A stretch of 55,842 nt of DNA from Bacillota bacterium (GCA_023249475.1 JAHFCO010000006.1:1-55842); one strand, 5' to 3'. Positions 24,986 through 32,476 are shown, counted from the first letter of the stretch. A program made the numbers and translations. The notes: a model not told the origin generated them from the letters alone.

Positions 24986-26990
24986 GATCGCCCTGGTCGG
25001 CAACCCGAATTCAGGGAAGACGACCCTGTTCAACGAATTGACGGGATCCAACCAATATGTCGGCAACTGGCCGGGGGTGACGGTCGAAAAGAAGACCGGG
25101 AAAGTCCGCAATTGCCCGCAGGACATCCAAGTCACCGACCTGCCCGGGATCTACTCCCTTTCGACCTATTCCTTGGAAGAAGTCATCGCCCGGGAATACA
25201 TCGAAAGCAGCGAAGCCGAACTCATCGTCAACATCGTCGATGCGTCCAACCTGGAACGCAACCTCTTTTTAAGCCTGCAATTGCTTGAAGTCGGGAAACC
25301 GATGGTCATCGCGCTCAATATGATGGATGTTTTACAACGGCGCGGGGATCATCTCGATGTCGCCAAACTCCAGAAAGAATTGGGCGTGCCGGTGATTTCC
25401 ATCGTCGCGGCCAAAGGGGTCGGCATCGACGACCTGGTGAAGGCGATCCTCAACCATGACCGCAGCGTCCCCCCCTTTAAAGAAATCTATAACCCGATCG
25501 TTCTAAAACTGGTGAAACACCTGGAAAAAGAATTGAAGGTCGAAATCAGTTCGAAGATGCATGCCTTGCGTTTCATCGACGAAGGACCCAGTGCGATCGA
25601 CGGTCACAAGCACGAACCGATCCAGATGGCGGTCCTCAACGAAGAAGTCGATCGACAGCTTAAGGATTATCCCTTGGATCGCGACATGATCATCTCCGAT
25701 GAAAAGTACCAATACATCACCGCGCTTACGAAGAAAATCCTCACCAAGAACGTCGACGCGAAAGTCAGCCTGTCGCAACGGATCGACGAAGTCGTCACCC
25801 ACCGTTATCTGGCCATCCCGATCTTCCTGTTGATCATGTATGCGGTCTTCATGACGGCCTTCGGTCCGATCGGAGGCACCGTCAAGAGTGCGTTTGAATA
25901 CCTGATCAACGACATCGTCATCGCCAACATCGCTTCCTTCCTTATCAATGTCGGTGTATCCGAAGGCTTGTACTCCTTGATCGTCGACGGCATGCTTGGC
26001 GGGGTCGGTTCGGTCTTGGGCTTCCTGCCTGAAATCGCCGTCTTGTTTCTTATGCTTTCGATCTTGGAAGACAGCGGCTACATGTCCCGCGCCGCCTTCA
26101 TCATGGACCGCATGCTTCGCCGTTTCGGCCTCTCCGGCAAATCCTTCATCCCCATGATCCTGGGCTTCGGTTGTACGGTCCCCGCCTTGATGGCGACCCG
26201 TACCCTTGAAAACGAGCGGGATCGCCGCTTAACCATGATGATCACGCCGTTCATGTCCTGCGGGGCGCGATTCCCCATCTATGCGGTCATGGCCGCCGCG
26301 TTCTTCGCCCAAGACCAAGCCTTGGTCGTCTATTCGATGTATGTCCTGGGGATCGCGGTCGCGATGCTGTCGGGCATGTTTCTCAAGCGTTATGTCACCA
26401 AAGGACGGGTCTCCAACTTCATCATGGAACTGCCTGAATACCGCATGCCGACCCTGCGCAACCTCTTCATGCACACCTGGGAAAGAGTCAAGGGCTTCCT
26501 CATCAAAGCGGGAACCGTCCTGCTGTTCGCCAGCATGGTCATTTGGTTCATGAGTGCCTATGACTTCTCGTTCAGGATGGTCGACGACAGTTCGCTCTCC
26601 ATCATCGGATCGATCGGGAAAACGATCGCCCCGATCCTGTCCCCCTTGGGTTTCGGGGAATGGCGCGCCTCGATGGCCTTGATCGTCGGTTTCGTGGCGA
26701 AGGAAGCGGTCGTCAGTACGATGGGCGTCCTCTACGGTGTCGGCGACGTCCTGGTTTCCAATCCCGGTGCGCTCAGCGGACCGCTCCAAACCGTATTCAC
26801 CCCCTTGTCCGCCTATGCCTTCATGGCCTTCGCCCTCTTGTATACACCCTGCGTCGCAGCCGTCGTGACCCTGCGTCGCGAAATGGCTTCCTTGAAATGG
26901 ACGCTGATCGCCATCGGTTATCAAACCGCCGTGGCGTATGTCGTCGCCCTCCTCATCTATCAGGGCGGCTTGTTGATGGGTTTGAGGTAG
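24975..26990 (+). CDS. feoB: Ferrous iron transporter FeoB
   Basis: A 671-residue membrane protein importing Fe2+. The N-terminal G domain has GNPNSGKTTLFN (G1), NWPGVTVEK (G2), DLPGIYSL (G3) and NMMD (G4). A helical linker reaches to about residue 275, then eight to nine helices follow, including the two gate regions (PEIAVLFLMLSILEDSGYMSR with LGFGCTVPA). GGAGG fixes ATG 24975. It is followed by a Cys-rich partner, then a metal-dependent regulator. Uptake of Fe2+ fits an anaerobic life style. Confidence 0.95.
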   Translation: MSIKIALVGNPNSGKTTLFNELTGSNQYVGNWPGVTVEKKTGKVRNCPQDIQVTDLPGIYSLSTYSLEEVIAREYIESSEAELIVNIVDASNLERNLFLSLQLLEVGKPMVIALNMMDVLQRRGDHLDVAKLQKELGVPVISIVAAKGVGIDDLVKAILNHDRSVPPFKEIYNPIVLKLVKHLEKELKVEISSKMHALRFIDEGPSAIDGHKHEPIQMAVLNEEVDRQLKDYPLDRDMIISDEKYQYITALTKKILTKNVDAKVSLSQRIDEVVTHRYLAIPIFLLIMYAVFMTAFGPIGGTVKSAFEYLINDIVIANIASFLINVGVSEGLYSLIVDGMLGGVGSVLGFLPEIAVLFLMLSILEDSGYMSRAAFIMDRMLRRFGLSGKSFIPMILGFGCTVPALMATRTLENERDRRLTMMITPFMSCGARFPIYAVMAAAFFAQDQALVVYSMYVLGIAVAMLSGMFLKRYVTKGRVSNFIMELPEYRMPTLRNLFMHTWERVKGFLIKAGTVLLFASMVIWFMSAYDFSFRMVDDSSLSIIGSIGKTIAPILSPLGFGEWRASMALIVGFVAKEAVVSTMGVLYGVGDVLVSNPGALSGPLQTVFTPLSAYAFMAFALLYTPCVAAVVTLRREMASLKWTLIAIGYQTAVAYVVALLIYQGGLLMGLR

Positions 26991-26999
26991 GAGAACAAC

Positions 27000-27203
27000 A
27001 TGGCCGATATCCTGATCGGCGGCGTGGTCCTTGTGATCTTCGCCGCCTTGGCGTATACCTTGTTTTTTAGAAAGAAGAAAGACGGATGTCATACCTCCGC
27101 TTCCTGCGCAGGATGCGCCGAAGCGACGACGTGTGAAACGAGCTGTTCAAAATGCACGCCGGAAGAATTGAAGGACGAATTACGAAAAGCACTACGCGAA
27201 TAA
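27000..27203 (+). CDS. FeoB-associated Cys-rich membrane protein
   Basis: A 67-residue protein: one membrane helix (about 4-21), a basic KKK turn, then a Cys-rich stretch (C29, C35, C38, C44, C48, C51 in GCHTSASCAGC and CETSCSKC) and a charged helix. This is the layout of the small FeoB-associated Cys-rich family found after feoB in Bacillota. It may pass or sense iron, or bind an Fe-S cluster; no function is proven. It starts nine bases after feoB. Confidence 0.85.
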   Translation: MADILIGGVVLVIFAALAYTLFFRKKKDGCHTSASCAGCAEATTCETSCSKCTPEELKDELRKALRE

Positions 27204-27216
27204 AGGAGGGGAAAAC

Positions 27217-27609
27217 ATGAGCGAAGCCGTGAATCTGTCGCCATCCAGCGAAGACTACCTGGAAGCGATCTATCGCCTAAGCATGTTAGGGAAGACCGGG
27301 GTGCGCTCCAGCGATGTGGCGAGCTTATTGAAGGTCGCCAAACCCAGCGTCAACCGGGCGCTGAAGATGCTGACGGACGGGGGATGGATCACGCAGGAAC
27401 CCTACGCCTTGATCTATCTGACCGAGGAAGGCTTGAAGACGGCGGAGAGTATTTTCAGCCGCCACCGCACCTTGCAGCTCTTCCTGCGCGAAGTGTTGAA
27501 AGTGGAAGAACCGATCGCCGAAGACGATGCCTGCAAGATGGAACATGTGATCAGCGACGAAACCATGAAAGCCATCCATTCGTTCATGAAAGGATACTTC
27601 GCCCCATGA
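27217..27609 (+). CDS. DtxR/MntR-family metal-dependent regulator
   Basis: A 130-residue repressor with an N-terminal winged helix (SSEDYLEAIYRLSMLGKTGVRSSDVASLLKVAKPSVNRALKML) and a dimerisation/metal domain (FLREVLKVEEPIAEDDACKMEHVIS). The residues D, E, C and H in DDACKMEH are the expected metal ligands. It lacks the SH3-like third domain of DtxR, so it is built like MntR/TroR. As it lies within the feo operon, it is the likely ligand of the operator repeat at 24715-24730. Fe2+ or Mn2+ could be the co-repressor. Confidence 0.88.
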   Translation: MSEAVNLSPSSEDYLEAIYRLSMLGKTGVRSSDVASLLKVAKPSVNRALKMLTDGGWITQEPYALIYLTEEGLKTAESIFSRHRTLQLFLREVLKVEEPIAEDDACKMEHVISDETMKAIHSFMKGYFAP

Positions 27610-27836
27610 TCGAAACCATCGACCTGCACCAACTGACACGCAAGGAAGCGGAGTTCGTTTTGAACTTCCGGATCAACGCCATGCCCTCGTCTGTCCGCGA
27701 GATCGTCGTCATCCACGGCTACCACAACGGGATCAAACTACGGGGCTATGTGCGCAATGTCTATGCCCATCCGCGCGTTGTCCAAAAGATTGCGTCGGCG
27801 AATCCCGGCGAAACGATCTTCCAACTCAAGAAGTAA
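27606..27836 (+). CDS. Stand-alone Smr domain protein
   Basis: A 76-residue protein made up of one Smr domain: an IDLHQLTRKEAEFVLN start (the DLHG-like motif, here DLHQ), then VIHGYHNGIKLRGYVRN (the HGxGxG-like motif, here HGYHNG). Smr domains occur as MutS2 tails, where they cut nucleic acid, and as small single proteins of unclear role. Both motifs deviate slightly. The start overlaps the regulator's stop (ATGA). Why it belongs to the iron operon is unknown. Confidence 0.8.
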   Translation: MIETIDLHQLTRKEAEFVLNFRINAMPSSVREIVVIHGYHNGIKLRGYVRNVYAHPRVVQKIASANPGETIFQLKK

Positions 27837-27893
27837 CTTCGACCCTTGACGGCGACGGATGACAAGTTTGAAAATCATGACGGAAAATTGGAA

Positions 27894-27921
27894 TTGACGC
27901 AGGTAAAAATAGTGATACAAT
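27894..27921 (+). promoter_or_regulatory. Promoter of the GGDEF gene
   Basis: TTGACG, 16-base spacer, TACAAT, about 80 bases before the start codon. I see no structured element in the leader. Confidence 0.7.
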
Positions 27922-28001
27922 AGCAACAGTACGAATTTATTTCATCCCATCCTTCCCATCTTCCCGAACCCGCGGCTTCTTCAGCATGAAAGGCGGACAT
28001 C

Positions 28002-29390
28002 ATGGAAAATCTCGCGTTCAACGAAATCACCGAATCGGAGTTGGCCCTGTTTCGACAGTTCATTTCGCTGCCGATGGTTTTGTTCAACGAAGAGAAGGTG
28101 TTCACCGTCAATGAAGGGTTTTATGATGTCTGCGGAACGCGCGACCAAGAGCGTCTGAACCGGTCGTTCAAGTCCGTCATGAGCGACGGACAGACCGTCC
28201 GAACCATCAGGGAATCGTTTCGTACCGGCTTCCCGATCCGTTTCGAAGTCGAACTGATCCGGGAAGATCAAGAAAAAGTGCATCTGGAAATCTCGGGGAA
28301 ACCCGTCACATACCAAGGGATACCGGTCCTTTTGGCGTTTTTGACCGATATTACCGAAATGAAGAGGACACAGGAAGACTTATCGCGGGTGTCGAAACTG
28401 AGGATGCTGATGTTGGAAGTGACGCAATCGGTCTTGGAGACCGAAGACCTGGATCAATTCTTCCACTTGATCCTCACCAACGCCCTTAAAGCCTTATCCA
28501 ACGGTTCGTTGGGAACGATCTTGGTGAAAGAGCGCACCCATTTCTCCGTCGCTTCGTTTGTGGGTTTCAGCGAAGACATCCTGGATTTCCGCCTCCCGAT
28601 CGAAGACTCCTTCCTCTACCGTACGACGCAGGGGAGGATGGACCGCATCGTCAACATCCCCGACTTGCTTGAAATCGACAGTTACTACATGAACCGTACG
28701 ATTTTCGGCGAAGAGAAATTCATCAAATCCACCATCACCGCCCCCATCAACATCAAAGGGTCCCTCTTCGGCATCATCAGTATCGACGCCATCGACGTGA
28801 ACGCTTTCGACGAAGACGATGTCCGGTCGATGGAATTCATCAAGAATACGATCGAGATCGCCCTGACCAACCACCTCTCCTACAAGGAGAAGGCGTTCCT
28901 GGCCCGCTACGACCGCTTAACCAATTTGTATAACCGAACCTACTTCGAAGACCAATTCGGCCTTGTACGCGACCATGCGTTGCGCTATGGCGAATCCTTC
29001 AACCTCGTCATGTTCGACGTGGACAACCTGAAGAAGATCAACGATACCTACGGGCACCTCATCGGCGACCGCGTCCTTCAAACGATTTCGCAGGAATTGG
29101 AAAGCAATACCCGCAGCAGCGATTTCATCGCCCGTTTCGGCGGGGACGAGTTCGTCGGGATTTTCTATCATACCGATGTGATGAAACTGGACGAGAAATT
29201 CCAGAAACTCCTTGCGAAGATGACCGACGACCCTTTGACGGTCTCGTCGCATGAGATCATCTGTTCCTTCAGTTACGGGATCTCCACCTTTCCCGATAAC
29301 GGGAAATCGATGAACGAACTGATCAAGACCGCCGACGAAGCCTTGTATGAATGCAAGGTGAAACATCGCAAACTCTTCGCCCACCCCTGA
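28002..29390 (+). CDS. PAS-GAF-GGDEF diguanylate cyclase
   Basis: A 462-residue soluble signalling enzyme. A PAS-like domain (about 18-117, ending in the LLAFLTDITEMK motif) and a GAF domain (about 140-290) precede the GGDEF domain (about 300-460). The catalytic GGDEF at 380-384 is intact, and an RxxD inhibitory site (R371-D374) lies five residues before it, so it should make c-di-GMP and be product-inhibited. No membrane helix is present. It has its own promoter and terminator. The signal is unknown. Confidence 0.9.
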   Translation: MENLAFNEITESELALFRQFISLPMVLFNEEKVFTVNEGFYDVCGTRDQERLNRSFKSVMSDGQTVRTIRESFRTGFPIRFEVELIREDQEKVHLEISGKPVTYQGIPVLLAFLTDITEMKRTQEDLSRVSKLRMLMLEVTQSVLETEDLDQFFHLILTNALKALSNGSLGTILVKERTHFSVASFVGFSEDILDFRLPIEDSFLYRTTQGRMDRIVNIPDLLEIDSYYMNRTIFGEEKFIKSTITAPINIKGSLFGIISIDAIDVNAFDEDDVRSMEFIKNTIEIALTNHLSYKEKAFLARYDRLTNLYNRTYFEDQFGLVRDHALRYGESFNLVMFDVDNLKKINDTYGHLIGDRVLQTISQELESNTRSSDFIARFGGDEFVGIFYHTDVMKLDEKFQKLLAKMTDDPLTVSSHEIICSFSYGISTFPDNGKSMNELIKTADEALYECKVKHRKLFAHP

Positions 29391-29410
29391 TTCCATCACG
29401 TAGATAAACC

Positions 29411-29485
29411 AAGGCAAGAAGGGAATTCATCAGGAAAAATGCGTACTTGCATCGTTCCTTGGTCAATTCCTCTTGCCTTTTTTTT
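29411..29485 (+). terminator. Large hairpin terminator after the GGDEF gene
   Basis: AGGCAAGA pairs with TCTTGCCT and GAATT with AATTC, enclosing a small ATGC/GCAT hairpin, followed by eight T. An alternative stem ACCAAGG/CCTTGGT uses part of the same bases and cannot form together with the outer stem. Confidence 0.8.
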
Positions 29486-29501
29486 AGGCGTATGCTAACA
29501 T
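29473..29501 (+). promoter_or_regulatory. Candidate promoter for the tRNA cluster
   Basis: TTGCCT, 17-base spacer, TAACAT. The -35 box lies in the right arm of the preceding terminator. Moderate match only. Confidence 0.4.
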
Positions 29502-29529
29502 AACAATGCACGCTTGATTGGATGGAGAT

Positions 29530-29605
29530 GGACGCTTAGCTCAGCTGGGAGAGCACCTGCTTGACGTGCAGGGGGTCAGGGGTTCGAGCCCCTTAGCGTC
29601 CACCA
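29530..29605 (+). tRNA. tRNA-Val (anticodon GAC)
   Basis: A 76-base cloverleaf with GGACGCT/AGCGTCC acceptor stem, GCTC/GAGC D stem, CCTGC/GCAGG anticodon stem with loop TTGACGT, GGTTCGAGCC T arm and encoded CCA. First of four tRNA genes in a row. Confidence 0.95.
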
Positions 29606-29628
29606 TTTTTTTCTAAGTCAGTACTCGG

Positions 29629-29704
29629 GCGCCCGTGGCGCAATGGATAGCGTTTTTGATTCCGATTCAAAAGGCTGCAGGTTCAAGTCCTGTCGGGCGC
29701 GCCA
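29629..29704 (+). tRNA. tRNA-Arg (anticodon CCG)
   Basis: A 76-base cloverleaf: GCGCCCG/CGGGCGC acceptor, TTTGA/TCAAA anticodon stem with loop TTCCGAT, GGTTCAAGTCC T arm, encoded CCA. The CCG anticodon reads CGG. Confidence 0.93.
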
Positions 29705-29713
29705 TTCTAAATT

Positions 29714-29790
29714 CGGGACGTAGCACAGCTTGGTAGTGCACTTGCTTCGGGAGCAAGGGGTCGCGTGTTCAAATCACGTCGTCCCGACCA
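29714..29790 (+). tRNA. tRNA-Pro (anticodon CGG)
   Basis: A 77-base cloverleaf: CGGGACG/CGTCCCG acceptor, CTTGC/GCAAG anticodon stem with loop TTCGGGA, encoded CCA. The CGG anticodon reads CCG. Confidence 0.95.
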
Positions 29791-29805
29791 TCTTTATTGA
29801 TTTTT

Positions 29806-29881
29806 GGGGCTGTAGCTCATCTGGTAGAGCACAACGCTGGCAGCGTTGGGGTAGAGAGTTCGAGCCTCTTCAGCTCCACCA
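29806..29881 (+). tRNA. tRNA-Ala (anticodon GGC)
   Basis: A 76-base cloverleaf: GGGGCTG/CAGCTCC acceptor (one G-T pair), CAACG/CGTTG anticodon stem with loop CTGGCAG, encoded CCA. Reads GCC and GCU. Confidence 0.95.
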
Positions 29882-29947
29882 AAATCAAGAACGACACGGG
29901 AAACCGTGTTTTTTCTTTTTGTGGTAGAATGGAATCGGAGGTTCCCT

Positions 29948-30454
29948 ATGACACAACTCAAACATCATGAAATCATTCAACACAAGGCATGCAAGATCAT
30001 CGGACGTGCACGACGCGTCAAACCCTTGTCCCCCGAAATCCCCAAACTGTGGGACCAATGTTTTTCGGAAGGATTGTTCGAAAAACTGATGGATCCCGAT
30101 TTCTTCTGCGACGACCTCAAACCGGAAACGGTCGGCGTCATGTATGACTTTAATGAAGATATGGAGTTCACCTATCTTGTCGGGGTGTTCCTGAAACCCG
30201 ATACACCGACCCTGGGATATGATTTCGTCGACTTCCCGGCAGGTCGCGCCATCGTCACCTGGGTCCAAGGACCCGAAAGCAAAATCTACGGCGAAGCGCA
30301 TACCCTCACCGAAACCAAACTCAACGATCTCGGACTCACCCCGGATTACTCCGGAATCTGCGGAATCGAGATCTATACGATGGATCGCTTCGTCCCGTCG
30401 AAAGAAAAAGGCGACGGAAGCGTCATCCTCGATTATCTGATTCCATTGAAATAG
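29948..30454 (+). CDS. GyrI-like/effector-binding domain protein
   Basis: A 168-residue single-domain protein resembling the small-molecule-binding fold of GyrI and the AraC/Rob effector domain (AKIIGRARRVKP-like first strand, MYDFNEDMEFTYLVGVF, FPAGRAIVTWVQGP, then GICGIEIYTMDRFV and a final YLIPLK strand). No DNA-binding domain is attached, so it probably binds or breaks down a hydrophobic compound. ATG 29948 is selected by its GGAGG site; it starts 66 bases after tRNA-Ala. Confidence 0.75.
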   Translation: MTQLKHHEIIQHKACKIIGRARRVKPLSPEIPKLWDQCFSEGLFEKLMDPDFFCDDLKPETVGVMYDFNEDMEFTYLVGVFLKPDTPTLGYDFVDFPAGRAIVTWVQGPESKIYGEAHTLTETKLNDLGLTPDYSGICGIEIYTMDRFVPSKEKGDGSVILDYLIPLK

Positions 30455-30455
30455 T

Positions 30456-30509
30456 TTCACATCTCTTTCACAATTCTTACATACACTTCACACATTCCCC
30501 CCTTATACT
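30456..30509 (+). promoter_or_regulatory. Pho-box-like promoter (four TTCACA-type repeats plus -10)
   Basis: TTCACA at 30456, TTCACA at 30467, TTACAT at 30477 and TTCACA at 30487 are spaced 11, 10 and 10 bases apart, one helix turn each, and a TATACT -10 box follows at 30504-30509 with no -35 box. This is the layout of PhoP-activated promoters in Bacillota, where four TTAACA-like repeats cover about -60 to -24. Control by phosphate starvation is inferred; no PhoP gene is in the window. Confidence 0.65.
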
Positions 30510-30515
30510 TTGTCT

Positions 30516-30615
30516 ATAGTCAAAAGGCTATAAGCAAGAGCAGCAATTTCACTTCCCCCTTAAAATCATTTGTCCTATTTCTTTAAAAAACCGTACTGGC
30601 AGCGTACGGTTTTTT
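30516..30615 (+). ncRNA. Putative small RNA driven by the Pho-box-like promoter
   Basis: From the predicted start near 30516 a transcript of about 100 bases would end at a strong terminator (30585-30615). It has no ATG. It begins with a small stem (TATAG/CTATA), then a C-rich unpaired segment TTTCACTTCCCCCTT, then the terminator hairpin. This is the plan of Bacillota regulatory sRNAs that use C-rich loops against ribosome binding sites. The next gene has its own extended -10 box after the terminator, so this RNA is not simply its leader. Confidence 0.5.
30585..30615. terminator. Intrinsic terminator, symmetrical
   Basis: AAAAAACCGTAC / GTACGGTTTTTT, loop of seven bases. A perfect 12-bp inverted repeat able to stop transcription in both directions. 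Confidence 0.9.
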
Positions 30616-30648
30616 ATTCTATGGTATAGTGATGTCGGAGGTGAATCC

Positions 30649-31062
30649 ATGAAAACCTTGGTATTCCGCATACTCCCCGGACAAGACCTCAAAGACCAGA
30701 TCCGTTCGCAGTGCCTTCACGCCAACGTACTCTCCGGTGCGATCGTAAGCGCGGTCGGAAGTGTCAGCAACGCCGTGGTCCGGATCGCCGACGGAAAGAC
30801 GATCGACGAAAGACACGAAGACATGGAAATCGTCAGCCTGAGCGGAACCCTCAGTAAAGACGGCGACCATCTTCACCTGTTATGCATCGACCAACACCAC
30901 AAGACCTTCGGAGGACACCTGAAACACGGCACGCTCATCCACACCACCTGCGAAGTCGTGATCGCGGATTTCAGCGATGAATGGGACCTTCATCGAGACA
31001 TGGACCCGACGACGGGATACGACGAACTGACGGTCTCGCAAATCCTGCAAAGCACCGAATAA
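30649..31062 (+). CDS. PPC (DUF296) domain protein
   Basis: A 137-residue single-domain protein of the plant/prokaryote conserved (PPC) family. The start FRILPGQDLKDQI, the strand AIVSAVGSVSNAVVRIAD and the DGDHLHLLCIDQHHKTFGGHLKHGT loop with clustered histidines are typical. Bacterial members form trimers; the function is unclear, although plant relatives bind DNA with an added AT-hook that is absent here. GGAGG precedes the ATG, and TGGTATAGT at 30622-30630 is an extended -10 promoter. Confidence 0.88.
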   Translation: MKTLVFRILPGQDLKDQIRSQCLHANVLSGAIVSAVGSVSNAVVRIADGKTIDERHEDMEIVSLSGTLSKDGDHLHLLCIDQHHKTFGGHLKHGTLIHTTCEVVIADFSDEWDLHRDMDPTTGYDELTVSQILQSTE

Positions 31063-31097
31063 TCGCCTTCTTTTCACCCTACAACAGGCAAAAAAGA

Positions 31098-31126
31098 TTG
31101 ACATGTCGCCCGTGTTTTCGTATGAT
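31098..31126 (+). promoter_or_regulatory. Consensus promoter of tRNA-Thr
   Basis: TTGACA, 17-base spacer, TATGAT. It is 13 bases before the mature tRNA 5' end. Confidence 0.9.
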
Positions 31127-31138
31127 ATCAATGCACGT

Positions 31139-31214
31139 GCCGACATAGCTCAATCGGTAGAGCAACTGAATCGTAATCAGTAGGTTGCGGGTTCAATTCC
31201 TGTTGTCGGCACCA
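31139..31214 (+). tRNA. tRNA-Thr (anticodon CGT)
   Basis: A 76-base cloverleaf: GCCGACA/TGTCGGC acceptor, ACTGA/TCAGT anticodon stem with loop ATCGTAA, GGTTCAATTCC T arm, encoded CCA. Reads ACG. The AT-rich island starts directly after its terminator. Confidence 0.95.
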
Positions 31215-31223
31215 TGAGTTAAC

Positions 31224-31248
31224 AAAGCCTTTAAACAAAGGCTTTTTT
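31224..31248 (+). terminator. Terminator after tRNA-Thr
   Basis: AAAGCCTTT / AAAGGCTTT, loop AAAC, then a T-run. Confidence 0.88.
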
Positions 31249-31358
31249 CTATGTTCAAATACCTAAGTGTAGCAAATGTGCAACACTTTTAGAAAGAACA
31301 CAGAATTTCCAGAGCGCAATTTTAGGAAACTAGTTGCTTTATTGCTTCTGAAAAGCAT

Positions 31359-31751
31359 ATGATTTCTGTAGTCAAAGCCGGGGGGCGAGTTGAATTGAAA
31401 AACTACAAATTCATTAGATATCTACCAATATTTCCGGTTATGATTCCAGTTATTTTCATTATGTTATTTGCTGTCGTTTATCCTAAGGAAATCGATGCGC
31501 AAAACGTGAGAAGTTCCCTTACAATCACAGAAAAGGAAATTAATATCAGACTTGACTATACATACTCGTTTGAAAAAATCTATGACTATCGTGTTGAATA
31601 TGAGAACAATATTCTCAAAATCTATGTTCGAAAAAGTGCCTTTATTGGAGAAAAATGGCCTTTAGTTATCGAAATCGAAAACAACTATCCAGACCTGAAG
31701 GAAGTTAGGTTGATAGGTGAAAATGTGCATCAATCTATCTACATTAAGTAA
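31359..31751 (+). CDS. Small membrane-anchored protein of the AT-rich island
   Basis: Up to 130 residues with one hydrophobic segment (IFPVMIPVIFIMLFAVV), then about 90 residues rich in beta strands outside the membrane. No family recognised. The ATG has no clear ribosome site; TTG 31395 lies after GGGGGGCGAG and would give a 118-residue protein that starts directly before the signal/anchor helix, so it may be the true start. Codon use is AT-rich, unlike the genes before the tRNA. Confidence 0.5.
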   Translation: MISVVKAGGRVELKNYKFIRYLPIFPVMIPVIFIMLFAVVYPKEIDAQNVRSSLTITEKEINIRLDYTYSFEKIYDYRVEYENNILKIYVRKSAFIGEKWPLVIEIENNYPDLKEVRLIGENVHQSIYIK

Positions 31752-31788
31752 ATTATAGGCATTTCAGCAATGATCGAAGTAATCGCCT

Positions 31789-31833
31789 GTGTCTCCATAC
31801 GTCGACACATTCGCACAAAATCGAGAAGGGCAG
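31789..31833 (+). repeat. Intergenic repeat A, copy 1
   Basis: A 45-base element matching copy 2 (33113-33157) at about 37 of 45 positions by eye, both beginning GTGTCTCCATACG and sharing AAAATCGAGAA. It lies upstream of the gene at 31920. Confidence 0.75.
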
Positions 31834-31851
31834 GCATTCTTACTGATTGAA

Positions 31852-31874
31852 GTGATCGTGCGATCACGGCTGCA
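31852..31874 (+). repeat. Intergenic palindromic repeat B, copy 1
   Basis: GTGATCG-TG-CGATCAC followed by GGCTGCA. The 23-base unit matches copy 2 (32421-32443) at 21 of 23 bases. In this copy the two 7-base arms are perfectly complementary. Confidence 0.75.
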
Positions 31875-31919
31875 ATCGGAGACGACGTACTGTCTTGTAT
31901 GATTGAAAGGAGAGCAAAC

Positions 31920-32402
31920 ATGAATCAATTCCTATTGAGTTTTCGACTTAATAAAGAGAATCCTTCTGATTTTGGTTTGATTGGTCCAAACGACAAAGGA
32001 CTCTATATTCGACTCATTGACGGATCAATATGGCAATCTAGAAAGCTATATGACAATGGTTGGGGTCAGGAAAATGGATTCGTCCGCATACCTTATCTCG
32101 ATTTCAAATCACTTGTTGAAATTGTATTGAACTCTGAAGATCAGGAAGATAGATTAGGGGCTGCAGAGATTATTATTGAAGACCATCCGGATGAATTGCT
32201 TCAATACTGCGAGCGTGTTTTTATCGAAAGTGATACGTCGAATATTGAAAAGCATCGTTCGTTCTTCAAAATATTGAATTTGAACCTGCCATATAATCTT
32301 AGTGTTACTTTAAGTCAAAGCCTTGAAGAAATCGAAAAGCAGCACTTACGGTGGAAGGCGATCTCGGAGCGTGTTGAAAAGGTGCTGAATAGTAAAGAAT
32401 AG
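31920..32402 (+). CDS. Hypothetical protein of the AT-rich island
   Basis: A 160-residue soluble protein with AAAGGAGAG before the ATG. It has a beta-rich N-terminal half (FGLIGPNDKGLYIRLIDGSIW) and a helical C-terminal half with a coiled-coil look near the end (SLEEIEKQHLRWKAISERVEKVL). The middle LGAAEIIIEDHPDELLQYC recalls HEAT-like repeats. I do not recognise a family; an immunity-type or accessory role is possible but unproved. Preceded by repeats A and B. Confidence 0.6.
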   Translation: MNQFLLSFRLNKENPSDFGLIGPNDKGLYIRLIDGSIWQSRKLYDNGWGQENGFVRIPYLDFKSLVEIVLNSEDQEDRLGAAEIIIEDHPDELLQYCERVFIESDTSNIEKHRSFFKILNLNLPYNLSVTLSQSLEEIEKQHLRWKAISERVEKVLNSKE

Positions 32403-32420
32403 TACTTATAACTACTTAGT

Positions 32421-32443
32421 GTAATCGTGCGATCACTGCTGCA
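32421..32443 (+). repeat. Intergenic palindromic repeat B, copy 2
   Basis: GTAATCGTGCGATCAC followed by TGCTGCA, upstream of the lipoprotein gene. Near-palindromic; one arm base is changed relative to copy 1. Confidence 0.7.
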
Positions 32444-32476
32444 TTTTGAAACATTAAAACTGAAAGGATAGAAAAT

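Noticed and set aside
26229-27092. 287-codon minus-strand open frame
   Set aside because: Antisense of feoB; low-complexity His/Gly/Asp-rich product.
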